A stretch of 64,000 bases of DNA, from contig JANQOR010000032.1 in assembly GCA_028285685.1 (NCBI GenBank), positions 168,960 to 232,959 of the forward strand, read 5' to 3'. Source of the DNA: Cyclobacteriaceae bacterium. GTDB lineage: Bacteria; Bacteroidota; Bacteroidia; Cytophagales; Cyclobacteriaceae. Under the pieces are notes generated by a model. It was not told the origin of the DNA. It ran no database searches and worked only from the letters and a program-made list of their open reading frames with translations. The position numbers and the translations under genes are program-made. This document shows, one piece after another, positions 25,571 through 33,760 of the stretch. The number at the start of each line of letters is the position of its first letter. The first letter of the stretch is position 1.

Positions 25571-26809
25571 TTGATGATGCTCAGAGAACTAGGTGACTCT
25601 GATCAGGAAAGAAAAAGATGCTGTAAATTATGGTCACTTGAAAATACGTTGAAACAGCAAACCCGGATATTAACTCTGATCGTCATTTCGCAGTTCATGT
25701 GCACCTCTCTATGGTTTGCTGGAAATGCCGTAATGCCGGATCTTATCTTAAATCTTGGACTGGCTGATAGCGATCTTGGTCACCTTACTTCATCCGTGCA
25801 ATTTGGTTTTATCTTAGGAACGCTGTTTTTTGCCTTTTTCACCATTGCGGATCGCTTCAATCCCTCACGAGTTTTCTTCATCAGCGCCCTATGTGGTGCC
25901 TTGTTCAACCTGCTTATAGTTATTGAGGGAATGCACTTTGCACACGTTTTGCTTCTTCGGTTTTTGACAGGTTTTTTCCTTGCCGGGATTTATCCCGTAG
26001 GTATGAAGATTGCCTCTGACTACTTCGAGCAAGGTCTGGGAAGAGCTTTAAGCTTTCTCGTTGGAGCTCTTGTCATGGGAACAGCTCTTCCACATTTGGT
26101 GCAAGACCTAACGGGCTCCTTTTCCTGGAAGTATGTGATGCTCATCACCTCCGCGATGGCTGTGGCTGGAGGTTTTCTGATCTTTCAATTCGTAATGCCA
26201 GGACCTTTTCGTAAGGCAGGTCAAAAGCAGAAGTTTGGTGCAATTTTCAAAGTTTTTAGAAGTAGAAAATTCAAGGCTGCTTCCTTCGGTTATTTCGGGC
26301 ACATGTGGGAACTCTATTCCTTTTGGGCATTTGTCCCTATCATGTTGCAATTCTATGCACAACAGCATTTCAAGGAGATAAATATTGCGCTATGGTCCTT
26401 CCTGATTATTGGGTTAGGTGGTGTTGCATGTTTCTTTGGAGGACTGCTCAGCGAACGTCATGGAGCCAAGAAAATCGCATTGGTTGCACTTGCAGGCTCT
26501 GGTCTCAGCTGCTTGCTATCTCCAATCATGTTTGGGGCTCCACTACTCCTTTTTCTTGCATTCCTCGTTGTTTGGGGCTGGATGGTAATCATTGACTCAC
26601 CACTGCTTTCGACACTGGTCGCAAACCATGCGGATCCTGAGTTAAGAGGAACTTCGCTTACTATCGTCAATTGTCTTGGTTTTTCAATTACGATCATAAG
26701 CATTCAACTTACTACTTTCCTTATGACGATTGTGAGTTTTGAATACCTCTATGTTATCCTGGCCATCGGGCCAATTTTTGGTGTTTCTTCTCTTTTGAAA
26801 TCGACCTAG
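25571..26809 (+). CDS. Major facilitator superfamily transporter, 412 aa
   Basis: A polytopic protein with about twelve hydrophobic helices, the first at ILTLIVISQFMCTSLWFAG. The loop with FFTIADRFNPSRV fits the MFS loop 2-3 motif, and GLLSERHGAKKIAL the matching loop in the second half. The ATG cluster at 25571-25577 gives an unusually polar leader; a TTG at 25649 (LKQQTRILTL) would place the first helix at a normal distance. The substrate is unknown. Confidence 0.88.
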   Translation: MMMLRELGDSDQERKRCCKLWSLENTLKQQTRILTLIVISQFMCTSLWFAGNAVMPDLILNLGLADSDLGHLTSSVQFGFILGTLFFAFFTIADRFNPSRVFFISALCGALFNLLIVIEGMHFAHVLLLRFLTGFFLAGIYPVGMKIASDYFEQGLGRALSFLVGALVMGTALPHLVQDLTGSFSWKYVMLITSAMAVAGGFLIFQFVMPGPFRKAGQKQKFGAIFKVFRSRKFKAASFGYFGHMWELYSFWAFVPIMLQFYAQQHFKEINIALWSFLIIGLGGVACFFGGLLSERHGAKKIALVALAGSGLSCLLSPIMFGAPLLLFLAFLVVWGWMVIIDSPLLSTLVANHADPELRGTSLTIVNCLGFSITIISIQLTTFLMTIVSFEYLYVILAIGPIFGVSSLLKST

Positions 26810-26838
26810 AGACCTTTTCTTCTGAGTGATATTATATC

Positions 26839-26889
26839 TTTTACAACTTATATACTAATAGTCCGTATATTTGTTTTACAACTTATATA
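26839..26889 (+). promoter_or_regulatory. Direct-repeat operator and promoter of padR (first copy)
   Basis: TTTTACAACTTATATA occurs twice without mismatch, at 26839-26854 and 26874-26889 (35 bp apart). Between them TATATTTG (26866-26873) matches the Bacteroidota -7 box TAnnTTTG. The first copy lies where the -33 element would be; the second covers the transcription start region and ends 3 bp before the ATG. The layout suggests PadR autorepression. Confidence 0.6.
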
Positions 26890-26892
26890 GAA

Positions 26893-27228
26893 ATGAAAAC
26901 GTATCTGGGTGAATTTGAAGAAGTCGTACTTACAATGGTTGGTATTCTCGGAGACCAGGCCTACGGAAACGCGATCGTTAAGGAGACAATGGAAAGGTTA
27001 GACCGCAAAGTGAACCTTAGTGCGGTCCACATCACGCTGTACCGGCTTGAAGATAAGGGATACGTTAAGTCCGAAATGGGTGGAGCTACTTCATCTCGAG
27101 GAGGAAGACGGAAGCGGTATTTTAAGATAACGAATGCTGGACTAAGCCTCTTGAAAGAAATGCAAGTGCAGCGGAAGAAACTATGGGAGCTGCTTCCTCA
27201 ACTTAATTTCGCTGCGTTTCAGTCATGA
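26893..27228 (+). CDS. PadR-family transcriptional regulator, 111 aa
   Basis: A short winged-helix protein: FEEVVLTMVGILGDQAYGN opens the domain, AVHITLYRLEDKGYVKSE is the recognition-helix and wing region, and GGRRKRYFKITNAG the PadR signature. Family members usually repress an adjacent transporter operon. Its stop overlaps the permease start by 4 bp (ATGA), so the two are co-translated. The second PadR of this window (43204-43524) is about the same size and has the same gene partner type. Confidence 0.93.
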   Translation: MKTYLGEFEEVVLTMVGILGDQAYGNAIVKETMERLDRKVNLSAVHITLYRLEDKGYVKSEMGGATSSRGGRRKRYFKITNAGLSLLKEMQVQRKKLWELLPQLNFAAFQS

Positions 27229-29882
27229 GCAATCAAAGTCCAGCTAGTTGGGCCATGACACTTCTCAAGTGGATTTGTCCGAAAAAGTTACAGGAGGGAA
27301 TTGTTGGAGATTTGCTTGAACAATTCGAAGAAGAGATCACAACTGCTGGGAGAGCTAGAGCTAATAAACGGTTCATTTGGAATGTACTTCGTTTGCTGCA
27401 TCCCTCCATTTTGCTAAGAAATCAGGTTAAGAAGCTTAAGTATATCAATATGAGAATGTTTAGGAGTCATTTTTTGGTAGCCTACCGGAGCATGATGAAG
27501 TACAAGTTATACTCGTTCATTAATGTATTTGGATTATCGACAGGCGCTTGGTCAGTTTGTGTCATTTTCCTTTTTGTTAATCAAAGATTAAGTGTCGATT
27601 CCTTCCACGAAAACACGTCGATCTACAGGATATATAGTCAATTCAGAAATGCAGAAGCAGAGGGAACCGAATACGCGAGTGAGAGGTCGGCCATAATTTC
27701 CGTGCCGCTAACTCCTGAGCTGGCGAGACAAACTCCCTCTATTACTAAGTTCACTAGAGTTGCTAGCAATAGTGGCACGGTGGTTCAGAATCAAACCCCG
27801 TATGAGGAAATTGTCCATTTTGTTGACAAGGATTTTTTATCCATTTTCAGCTTCCCCATTATCAGCGGTAGTGAAAATTCACTGAATAATCCGAACACTA
27901 TTGTCCTTTCCAGCGAGCATGCAACCAAATATTTTGGTGACGTTGACCCCATTGGTAAGACACTCGAACTAACACTTAACGATAGTACGCAGATTTATGA
28001 AGTTACCGGTGTGGTAATGAATATGAAGCACAGAGCGAGCCTTCAGTTTGATATCCTGGTTCCTTTTGAAACCTTTCGGCTAGTAGCGGGCAACACGATG
28101 ACTTCATATACCTACTCCAGTATTGAAGGGTACGTCGTTTTTGAAAACCCTGATGTACTCAAGGGAATTTCTCCGGTTTTGACCTCAGCAATAGCAAGAG
28201 AGAGTGAAAATGATGCAAGGGTCCAGGAGATAGGCATTCAACCGCTGTCGGAAATCCACATTGAAACCGATATTGAAGGAAATGCGGAGGATACAGACCT
28301 TCAAAAGCTGCGAATTGTCTCTGCCCTAGGTTCCTTAATCCTTCTGGTAGCAATAATCAACTTCATAACACTTTCTACTAGTCATACGCTCAAACGCCTG
28401 AGAGAAGTTGGGTTGAGAAAAACACTTGGAGCCTTTAAAACGCAGATTGGAATACAGTTTATTACTGAGTCTTTTTTTGTTTCCGCTTTGGCGGGGATGA
28501 TAGGTCTTGCAATGGCTTATTGGACCGCACCCTACTTCAGCCAGGTATTTCAGGTGCCTTTCGTTTTCGTATTGGATAGTAGTGCTATCATCTTTGTCCT
28601 GCTTCTGATCACCTTTATAGCGCTCGTTTCGGGAGGCATTCAATCGATCCTTTTGACAAGGTACAAGCCGGTTGATGCGATTCGTGGAACGAACATGGTC
28701 ATGAGAAAGGATAGTATACTGAACCAGTCATTGGTTGTTCTTCAATTCACACTATCTACTATGTTAATCATTGGGACTTTGGTCATGAAAACTCAAATGG
28801 AATATATCCAGAACAAGGATTTGGGTTACGATAAAGAACGATTGCTTGAGATTGGTATGCAATCACCTTCCGATATTACTGCGTCGAACAATTTGCTTAA
28901 CAGATTTCGGCTAGAATTGGACAAAGACCCCAGGATTTTGTCTGTCTCTGCTGCCATGAACAGTTTCAAAGAACCATGGACGCGGTTCGAGATTCGACAA
29001 GAGGATGACACGGAAGAAGAAATATATTTTAATAAGGTCGATGAGAAGTATGTTAAGACCATGGGTATGAAAATAGTGAGAGGGGCTGATTTCGAAGAAA
29101 ATTCAAGTAACTCAACTAAAATTTTGGTCAACGAAGCTATGGTCCGGCATTTTGAATGGGAAGACCCATTGTCCGAACAAATTCCAGGAGTTAATTATTC
29201 CTCGAATCACCAAATAATTGGAGTAGTTAAAGATTTTCATTACGGCACTCTCCACGAGGAGATTGAGCCACTGGTTCTTTCTGTCGATGCGGATGCAATC
29301 ATAGGTGGAGTGACAGGTTTGGCTACTTATGTTTGGCCAATTAATATGTACACAATTGTGCTAAGAATTGGACCCGGAGACCTGGGTCAAGTTCTGGCAC
29401 ATATTGAGGACACATGGACGGAATCGAATCCAGGGCAACCATTTGTTTATTCTTTTGTTGACGATGTGCTGGCAAAAAACTACACGGAGGAAGCAAGGTG
29501 GCAAAAAATGATCGACCTGGGGTCCATCTTCTCTCTTTTGATTGCCTGGCTGGGACTTTTGGGCCTAACCAAACTTTCGGTTCAAAAACGTGTGAAAGAA
29601 ATAGGTATTCGCAAAGTATTGGGCTCATCTGTTTCAGGCATTAGTAAAATGCTGTCACGAAAATTTCTGCTGCTACTTGTCCTTTCCAATGTGATCGCCT
29701 GGCCACTAGCCTGGTTGGTGACGCAAAGATGGCTTGAGCAGTTTGCTTACCGGATCACCGTTGGCCCACTTATTTTTCTTGCGGGAGGAATCGGAGTGTT
29801 GCTTGTCGCATTGAGTTCGGTAGGATACCAGTCATTCAAGGCTGCCGCTTCAAATCCAGTGGATGCTTTGAAGTGCGAATAA
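27225..29882 (+). CDS. Large FtsX/MacB-type permease with N-terminal prefix domain, 885 aa
   Basis: Residues 1-75 form a cytoplasmic prefix domain (CPKKLQEGIVGDLLEQFEEE). A first helix near 95-115 starts the first MacB-like unit, with a periplasmic MacB core domain, and three helices with the FtsX signature (LREVGLRKTLGAF) near 385. The second unit repeats this, ending with VKEIGIRKVLGSS and three more helices. No ATPase gene is adjacent. Relatives are exporters or envelope-stress permeases; the substrate is unknown. It is coupled to padR. Confidence 0.9.
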   Translation: MSNQSPASWAMTLLKWICPKKLQEGIVGDLLEQFEEEITTAGRARANKRFIWNVLRLLHPSILLRNQVKKLKYINMRMFRSHFLVAYRSMMKYKLYSFINVFGLSTGAWSVCVIFLFVNQRLSVDSFHENTSIYRIYSQFRNAEAEGTEYASERSAIISVPLTPELARQTPSITKFTRVASNSGTVVQNQTPYEEIVHFVDKDFLSIFSFPIISGSENSLNNPNTIVLSSEHATKYFGDVDPIGKTLELTLNDSTQIYEVTGVVMNMKHRASLQFDILVPFETFRLVAGNTMTSYTYSSIEGYVVFENPDVLKGISPVLTSAIARESENDARVQEIGIQPLSEIHIETDIEGNAEDTDLQKLRIVSALGSLILLVAIINFITLSTSHTLKRLREVGLRKTLGAFKTQIGIQFITESFFVSALAGMIGLAMAYWTAPYFSQVFQVPFVFVLDSSAIIFVLLLITFIALVSGGIQSILLTRYKPVDAIRGTNMVMRKDSILNQSLVVLQFTLSTMLIIGTLVMKTQMEYIQNKDLGYDKERLLEIGMQSPSDITASNNLLNRFRLELDKDPRILSVSAAMNSFKEPWTRFEIRQEDDTEEEIYFNKVDEKYVKTMGMKIVRGADFEENSSNSTKILVNEAMVRHFEWEDPLSEQIPGVNYSSNHQIIGVVKDFHYGTLHEEIEPLVLSVDADAIIGGVTGLATYVWPINMYTIVLRIGPGDLGQVLAHIEDTWTESNPGQPFVYSFVDDVLAKNYTEEARWQKMIDLGSIFSLLIAWLGLLGLTKLSVQKRVKEIGIRKVLGSSVSGISKMLSRKFLLLLVLSNVIAWPLAWLVTQRWLEQFAYRITVGPLIFLAGGIGVLLVALSSVGYQSFKAAASNPVDALKCE

Positions 29883-29905
29883 CTACTGATGTGTTGAAGG
29901 CGAGA

Positions 29906-30709
29906 CTATGGAACAGAACTTTTGACTATTTCCACAAAATTTCCTTCCGGATCCCGACAAACTATTCCGTCTTTCTTTGATTCGAATTTGACCTTCTCTT
30001 TTCTCAGTTTTGATTTCAGTTCCTCGAGTTTGGTAGTCTTCATCATTAATACAATTTGACTCTGCTCACCATACGCTGTTGAATTTTTTTGCAGCCCTTC
30101 CTTATAATGGATCATGAAGGCGAAACTTCCATCAGTATGTTTTAGTGGAAGCGCATCTGGCAGATAATTTCGAGACCATTCTTCGAAACCGAGGATCTCT
30201 TCGTAAAATCGAATTGCGGCATCCATATCAGAAATGGTGACACCCGTATTGTAGATTCGAACCCCTTCAAACTGTTCGATTTCCCTAATCTGCACTTCAA
30301 TTGTATTCAACACATTCCCTGAAGGATCTCTAAATGGAATTGAGATGCCAACACCGTTCCTGCTTAGCAGAGAGTCATACAGAGATACACCCTGACGCCT
30401 TAGCGCATCAATTCGAGGTAGCAGCTTGTAGGTTTGAAAGGATAAGCCAGTTCGCGCAGCAGATGGATAATTGCCAGCCGCTGTTCCTCCGACTTTTTCC
30501 AGGATGATTGGCCAGGCGTTGGTAGCTAGTGTGACTTGATCCTTTGATTTTGTAGCCGCGTCAAGTCCTAAAGTTTCTGTGTAAAAATCTTCAGCAGCTG
30601 AGAGATCGTGTACGAAGATTTTAATCCCATTGAAGCGAAGTTCAAGACCATTTTGGGCTTGTCCCAGCAGCCCAACCATCCACAAAGCCATTGAAATCCA
30701 ACACCTCAT
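29906..30709 (-). CDS. Secreted two-domain VOC (glyoxalase-fold) protein
   Basis: A signal peptide (MRCWISMALWMVGLLGQAQ) precedes two VOC domains, each opening with a beta-alpha-beta module: IKIFVHDLSAAEDFYTETLG (about residues 30-49) and TGVTISDMDAAIRFYEEILG (near 157). Most VOC enzymes are cytosolic metal-dependent dioxygenases, isomerases or thiol transferases; an exported form is less usual. It overlaps the DUF6265-like gene upstream by 4 bp and is the last gene of the sigma-headed run. Confidence 0.85.
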   Translation of the reverse strand: MRCWISMALWMVGLLGQAQNGLELRFNGIKIFVHDLSAAEDFYTETLGLDAATKSKDQVTLATNAWPIILEKVGGTAAGNYPSAARTGLSFQTYKLLPRIDALRRQGVSLYDSLLSRNGVGISIPFRDPSGNVLNTIEVQIREIEQFEGVRIYNTGVTISDMDAAIRFYEEILGFEEWSRNYLPDALPLKHTDGSFAFMIHYKEGLQKNSTAYGEQSQIVLMMKTTKLEELKSKLRKEKVKFESKKDGIVCRDPEGNFVEIVKSSVP

Positions 30710-31170
30710 TTTGCCCTTCGTTTGGTTAGCGTTTCTGTCATGATTTTTCCATCTCGGCTGACTTCTAGTCTAGTCTCTATCTCATCTTGCGATATTTTTT
30801 CATATACTAAGCTCTTCATTTCGATTTTCTCTTCAGTGAAATTGACCATCTCAAACGTGACATATTCTTCTTGACTTTCCCACCCTTTGAGTTCGGAGTT
30901 GAAATGCTTAATACGCAGGCCATCTTCATCTAGTAGCAGAAATTGGTAGACCATAATGGAGCCGTCGGCGTTGAAGAGCCGGAAAACGCCAACCATGGTC
31001 CCGTCTTCGGCGGGTGGAGACCAGAGCGTTTCAGTGGTTCCTCCTAACCCTTCGCCAATCCAGCGACCGGCTAGCCATGCATATTTGGGCTCAGCAGTTT
31101 TTGAAAATACGTTGAGGCTTAAACCTAGAGCGATCGCAAAACCTAGGACAACGAATGTGTGTTTTTTCAT
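30706..31170 (-). CDS. Secreted single DUF6265-like domain protein, 154 aa
   Basis: A signal peptide (MKKHTFVVLGFAIALGLSLNVFS) precedes a lipocalin-like beta domain with the repeated pattern WLAGRWIGEGLGGTTETLWS, then GTMVGVFRLFNADGS and GLRIKHFNSELKGWE. From memory this matches DUF6265. The same pattern occurs twice in the next upstream gene, so the three domains arose by duplication. The domain may bind a small hydrophobic ligand, but this is inference from fold alone. Confidence 0.82.
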   Translation of the reverse strand: MKKHTFVVLGFAIALGLSLNVFSKTAEPKYAWLAGRWIGEGLGGTTETLWSPPAEDGTMVGVFRLFNADGSIMVYQFLLLDEDGLRIKHFNSELKGWESQEEYVTFEMVNFTEEKIEMKSLVYEKISQDEIETRLEVSRDGKIMTETLTKRRAK

Positions 31171-31172
31171 AG

Positions 31173-32051
31173 CTACTTTCTTTCCATTGTGAATACCTCT
31201 GTCTCGACCCGATCTTGGTACCTTAAGCGGAGTCGGATTTCAAGATCTTTATCAGATTTACGTTCGAAGACAAGCCCTTTTAGTTCGATTTTTTCTAGGT
31301 CGTATTCTACCATTGGGAATGTCACGAACTTCTCCTTTGTTTCCCATCCAACCAACTCGGGCGTGAAATGCTTCAGCCGAAGTCCTGTATCGTCGAGAAC
31401 CAGAAACTCATAGAAATTCAAAGAACCATCTCCCCTGTGGTGCCTGTATACTCCGAACATAGTCCCGTCTTTGGAAGGTGGGGACCAGATCTCCTCAGAA
31501 GTTCCACCAAAGCCATCACCTGTCCATCGTCCGGAAAGCCAGGCGTACTGTTGGGTTAGGTCATTGGAATTCTTGAGTGGGACTTTTTTCATCGTAAAAA
31601 CCTCAGTGGAGGCACCGTCCTTGTTGTCAAACTGTGCAATGATCTGCATTTCTGTGTCTGACTTTCGTTGGTATAGCAGCGCTTCAACTTCAAGTTTGTC
31701 CGCTGAAAAATCAATCATTTTGAAGGTGACAAACTTGTCTTTTTCCTCCCAACCTACCAGGTCTGGGCTGAAATGCTTCAATCGCATGCCGGATACATCT
31801 AGCTCCATGAATTCGTAAAATACCAATTTGCCATCCGCATCATGCTGCCTGAAAACACCCATCATTTTTCCATCTGCTGATGCTGGTGACCAGATCTCCT
31901 CCGTAGTACCGCCAAATCCATCTCCAACCCATCTTCCTTCAAGCCAGCTGAGCGTCTCGATCTCAAATTTTTTCTTCACGGGATCAGCGGAGAAGACCAT
32001 TGTTGTCACGGTAAACAAGAACAGGACAAGTAGCTGCATTCTTCTATTCAT
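31173..32051 (-). CDS. Secreted tandem DUF6265-like domain protein, 292 aa
   Basis: I start at the ATG at 32049-32051 (MNRRMQLLVLFLFTVTTMVFS), which places the signal peptide first; the ATG at 32081 would overlap the upstream stop by 4 bp and add ten polar residues. Two copies of the domain follow, beginning WLEGRWVGDGFGGTTEEIWS and WLSGRWTGDGFGGTSEEIWS, each with a later LRLKHF motif. The two copies are more like each other than like the single-domain neighbour in the opening motif. The role is unknown. Confidence 0.82.
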   Translation of the reverse strand: MNRRMQLLVLFLFTVTTMVFSADPVKKKFEIETLSWLEGRWVGDGFGGTTEEIWSPASADGKMMGVFRQHDADGKLVFYEFMELDVSGMRLKHFSPDLVGWEEKDKFVTFKMIDFSADKLEVEALLYQRKSDTEMQIIAQFDNKDGASTEVFTMKKVPLKNSNDLTQQYAWLSGRWTGDGFGGTSEEIWSPPSKDGTMFGVYRHHRGDGSLNFYEFLVLDDTGLRLKHFTPELVGWETKEKFVTFPMVEYDLEKIELKGLVFERKSDKDLEIRLRLRYQDRVETEVFTMERK

Positions 32052-32077
32052 ATCTTTTTCTTTCAAATTTGAAAATT

Positions 32078-32557
32078 TCATTCACTACCGTAGTTCGCTT
32101 GTCCAAACTGCTGATACTGATCATTGCTAAGGAAGAAATCTACAACATTAACTTGACCGTCAGCATCCACACTGTATACCGTTTTTCCCTGCTCACTCTC
32201 AGGTGTTCCCCAAATGATCGTTAATGCGGAGTCAGTTATTGTGCCAGTTAGTGGAAAGGTTATCCCACGTGAATCAAACCAGGTTCCCTCCAGGGCGGAA
32301 TCGCTTAGTAATTTGTAATATCCATTGGCGCTAAAGACAATCGCATTCCCTTCCTTTGACTTTCTACTGTTTTCAAAAGTTAGTTTAAGGAACTTATCAT
32401 TTAGCGTCCATTCCCAATTCATTGAGAAGCTCGCTTCTGAACCCATCAACATTCCCTTGCCTTCCAATGGCCCAGATGTTAGAGCATTAATGATAGATTG
32501 AGCTGGCAACGAATAGCAGGCTGAAAAAACGAGTGCAAACAAAAAGATCTTTTTCAT
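32078..32557 (-). CDS. Secreted protein of unknown function, 159 aa
   Basis: The N-terminus (MKKIFLFALVFSACYSLPAQ) is a signal peptide, possibly lipidated at Cys14. The mature part reads as a small beta-barrel with pattern SFSMNWEWTLNDKFLKLTFE and GYYKLLSDSALEGTWFDSRG, similar in style to the DUF6265-like and other lipocalin-like domains encoded next to it. No family is assigned. It is the third gene of the sigma-headed run. Confidence 0.75.
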   Translation of the reverse strand: MKKIFLFALVFSACYSLPAQSIINALTSGPLEGKGMLMGSEASFSMNWEWTLNDKFLKLTFENSRKSKEGNAIVFSANGYYKLLSDSALEGTWFDSRGITFPLTGTITDSALTIIWGTPESEQGKTVYSVDADGQVNVVDFFLSNDQYQQFGQANYGSE

Positions 32558-32574
32558 AACTATTTAGATAAGAT

Positions 32575-33144
32575 TTATCGGACCATGAACGGCTTTACTT
32601 CGATGCTTCCGCCATATTTGATGTGCGGATTCTCCTTAGCAACGGCAACCGCATCTTCGTATGACTTAGCTTCAACAAGAAAATATCCGGTAGTCTTAGT
32701 AGCCGCATCTCTCGGAAATACTTCCTCTGTTTGACCCTTCACTACTGTTGCTTCTTCCTTTAGCTCTTGACCGGTGATTTTTATCCCTTTGCTAAAAGTG
32801 TCTTCCATCCACGTCTTATATTCTTCAAACATGGCCATAGGATCTCCCGGAGCAAAACTTGCATCTTCGTGGAGCAAGAGCATATAGCCCTTAGTTGGTT
32901 CAATTTCTACCATAAGTTGTGCTTTTGATTTTTCATAAAACATACCACCCATAAAAAGCAGGATGGCTGCAGCGACAGAGGCTGCCCATTTCAAATAGTT
33001 CTTCATCGCAGTGGTTTTCTTTATTAGACCTTCACTTTCCAATTGAGTTATAATGTTCTTTTCAAGCTGTGCCGGAGGTTTTGCCTCACGTTCCAAAGCC
33101 TCAAACAATTTCTTTTCTGCTTCTGATAGTTGTTCTTCACTCAT
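32575..33144 (-). CDS. Anti-sigma-like membrane protein fused to a YCII/DGPF-like domain
   Basis: The ATG at 33142-33144 (MSEEQLSEAEKK) lies inside the sigma gene's end (8-bp overlap) and gives 189 residues. Residues 1-45 are charged and helical, as in the sigma-binding end of small anti-sigma factors. One membrane helix follows (about 51-70). Residues about 84-189 look like the YCII/DGPF domain: GYMLLLHEDASF, KITGQELKEEATVVKG, TTGYFLVEAKSYEDAVAVAK and a final IEVKPF. DGPF proteins are known partners of some ECF sigma groups, but as separate cytosolic proteins; here the domain would be outside the membrane. Confidence 0.78.
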   Translation of the reverse strand: MSEEQLSEAEKKLFEALEREAKPPAQLEKNIITQLESEGLIKKTTAMKNYLKWAASVAAAILLFMGGMFYEKSKAQLMVEIEPTKGYMLLLHEDASFAPGDPMAMFEEYKTWMEDTFSKGIKITGQELKEEATVVKGQTEEVFPRDAATKTTGYFLVEAKSYEDAVAVAKENPHIKYGGSIEVKPFMVR

Positions 33145-33673
33145 TGCTCTTTCCTTTAGATGTGTCCTCACTTAAGTACTCCCGAAGCGCTTTGCGTGCG
33201 TAAAAAAGCTGACTCTTACTTGTTCCTTCTGAGATGTCTAGCAGCTCTGCTATCTCTTTGTGTTTATACCCTTCTATGTCGTGAAGGATTATGATTTGCC
33301 GATATCCTGGAGGAAGATCCGCTATTCCATTTTCCAGGTCATGCGCTGAAGCGAACGACATTTCAGAAGAAGATTCCTGGATCATTTCCTCTGTTATCTC
33401 AATCGCCAGCTCTTTTTCTTTTCTCCTGGACCTGGAGAGGTTTATCAAGATTCCAATTAGCCAGGTTTTTAATTCCGAACGCCATTCAAAGTCAGCCAAC
33501 TTGCGAATCGCGACTACCCACATTTCCTGGATCAGCTCCTCAGACTGGTACTCATCCTGTGTAAGTCGAAGTGCCATACGGTATAGATGCGGTGTCTTTG
33601 CTCGGTACAAATTAAGAAAGGCACTTTCGCTCCTTGACTTTAAAAACTCATGTACCAATTTTTGGTCGTCCAC
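33137..33673 (-). CDS. ECF-type RNA polymerase sigma factor, 178 aa
   Basis: Region 2 (about residues 8-78) contains LIQEMWVVAIRKLADFEWRS, and region 4 (about 115-165) contains DLPPGYRQIIILHDIEGYKH and EIAELLDISEGTSKSQLFYA. The length is that of a minimal ECF sigma. It overlaps the start of the membrane YCII-fusion gene, the expected place for its anti-sigma factor. The run sigma, YCII fusion, unknown, two DUF6265 genes, VOC (29906-33673) has gaps of 24 bp or less and is likely one operon. Confidence 0.92.
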   Translation of the reverse strand: MDDQKLVHEFLKSRSESAFLNLYRAKTPHLYRMALRLTQDEYQSEELIQEMWVVAIRKLADFEWRSELKTWLIGILINLSRSRRKEKELAIEITEEMIQESSSEMSFASAHDLENGIADLPPGYRQIIILHDIEGYKHKEIAELLDISEGTSKSQLFYARKALREYLSEDTSKGKSNE

Positions 33674-33760
33674 TTTCTGGCAGGATTTTACTATAAGTTA
33701 TAGAAGTGAACAAAAAGGTTGGTTGGAGCGAGGAAAAAATTTTGATGATAAAAAGAAATG

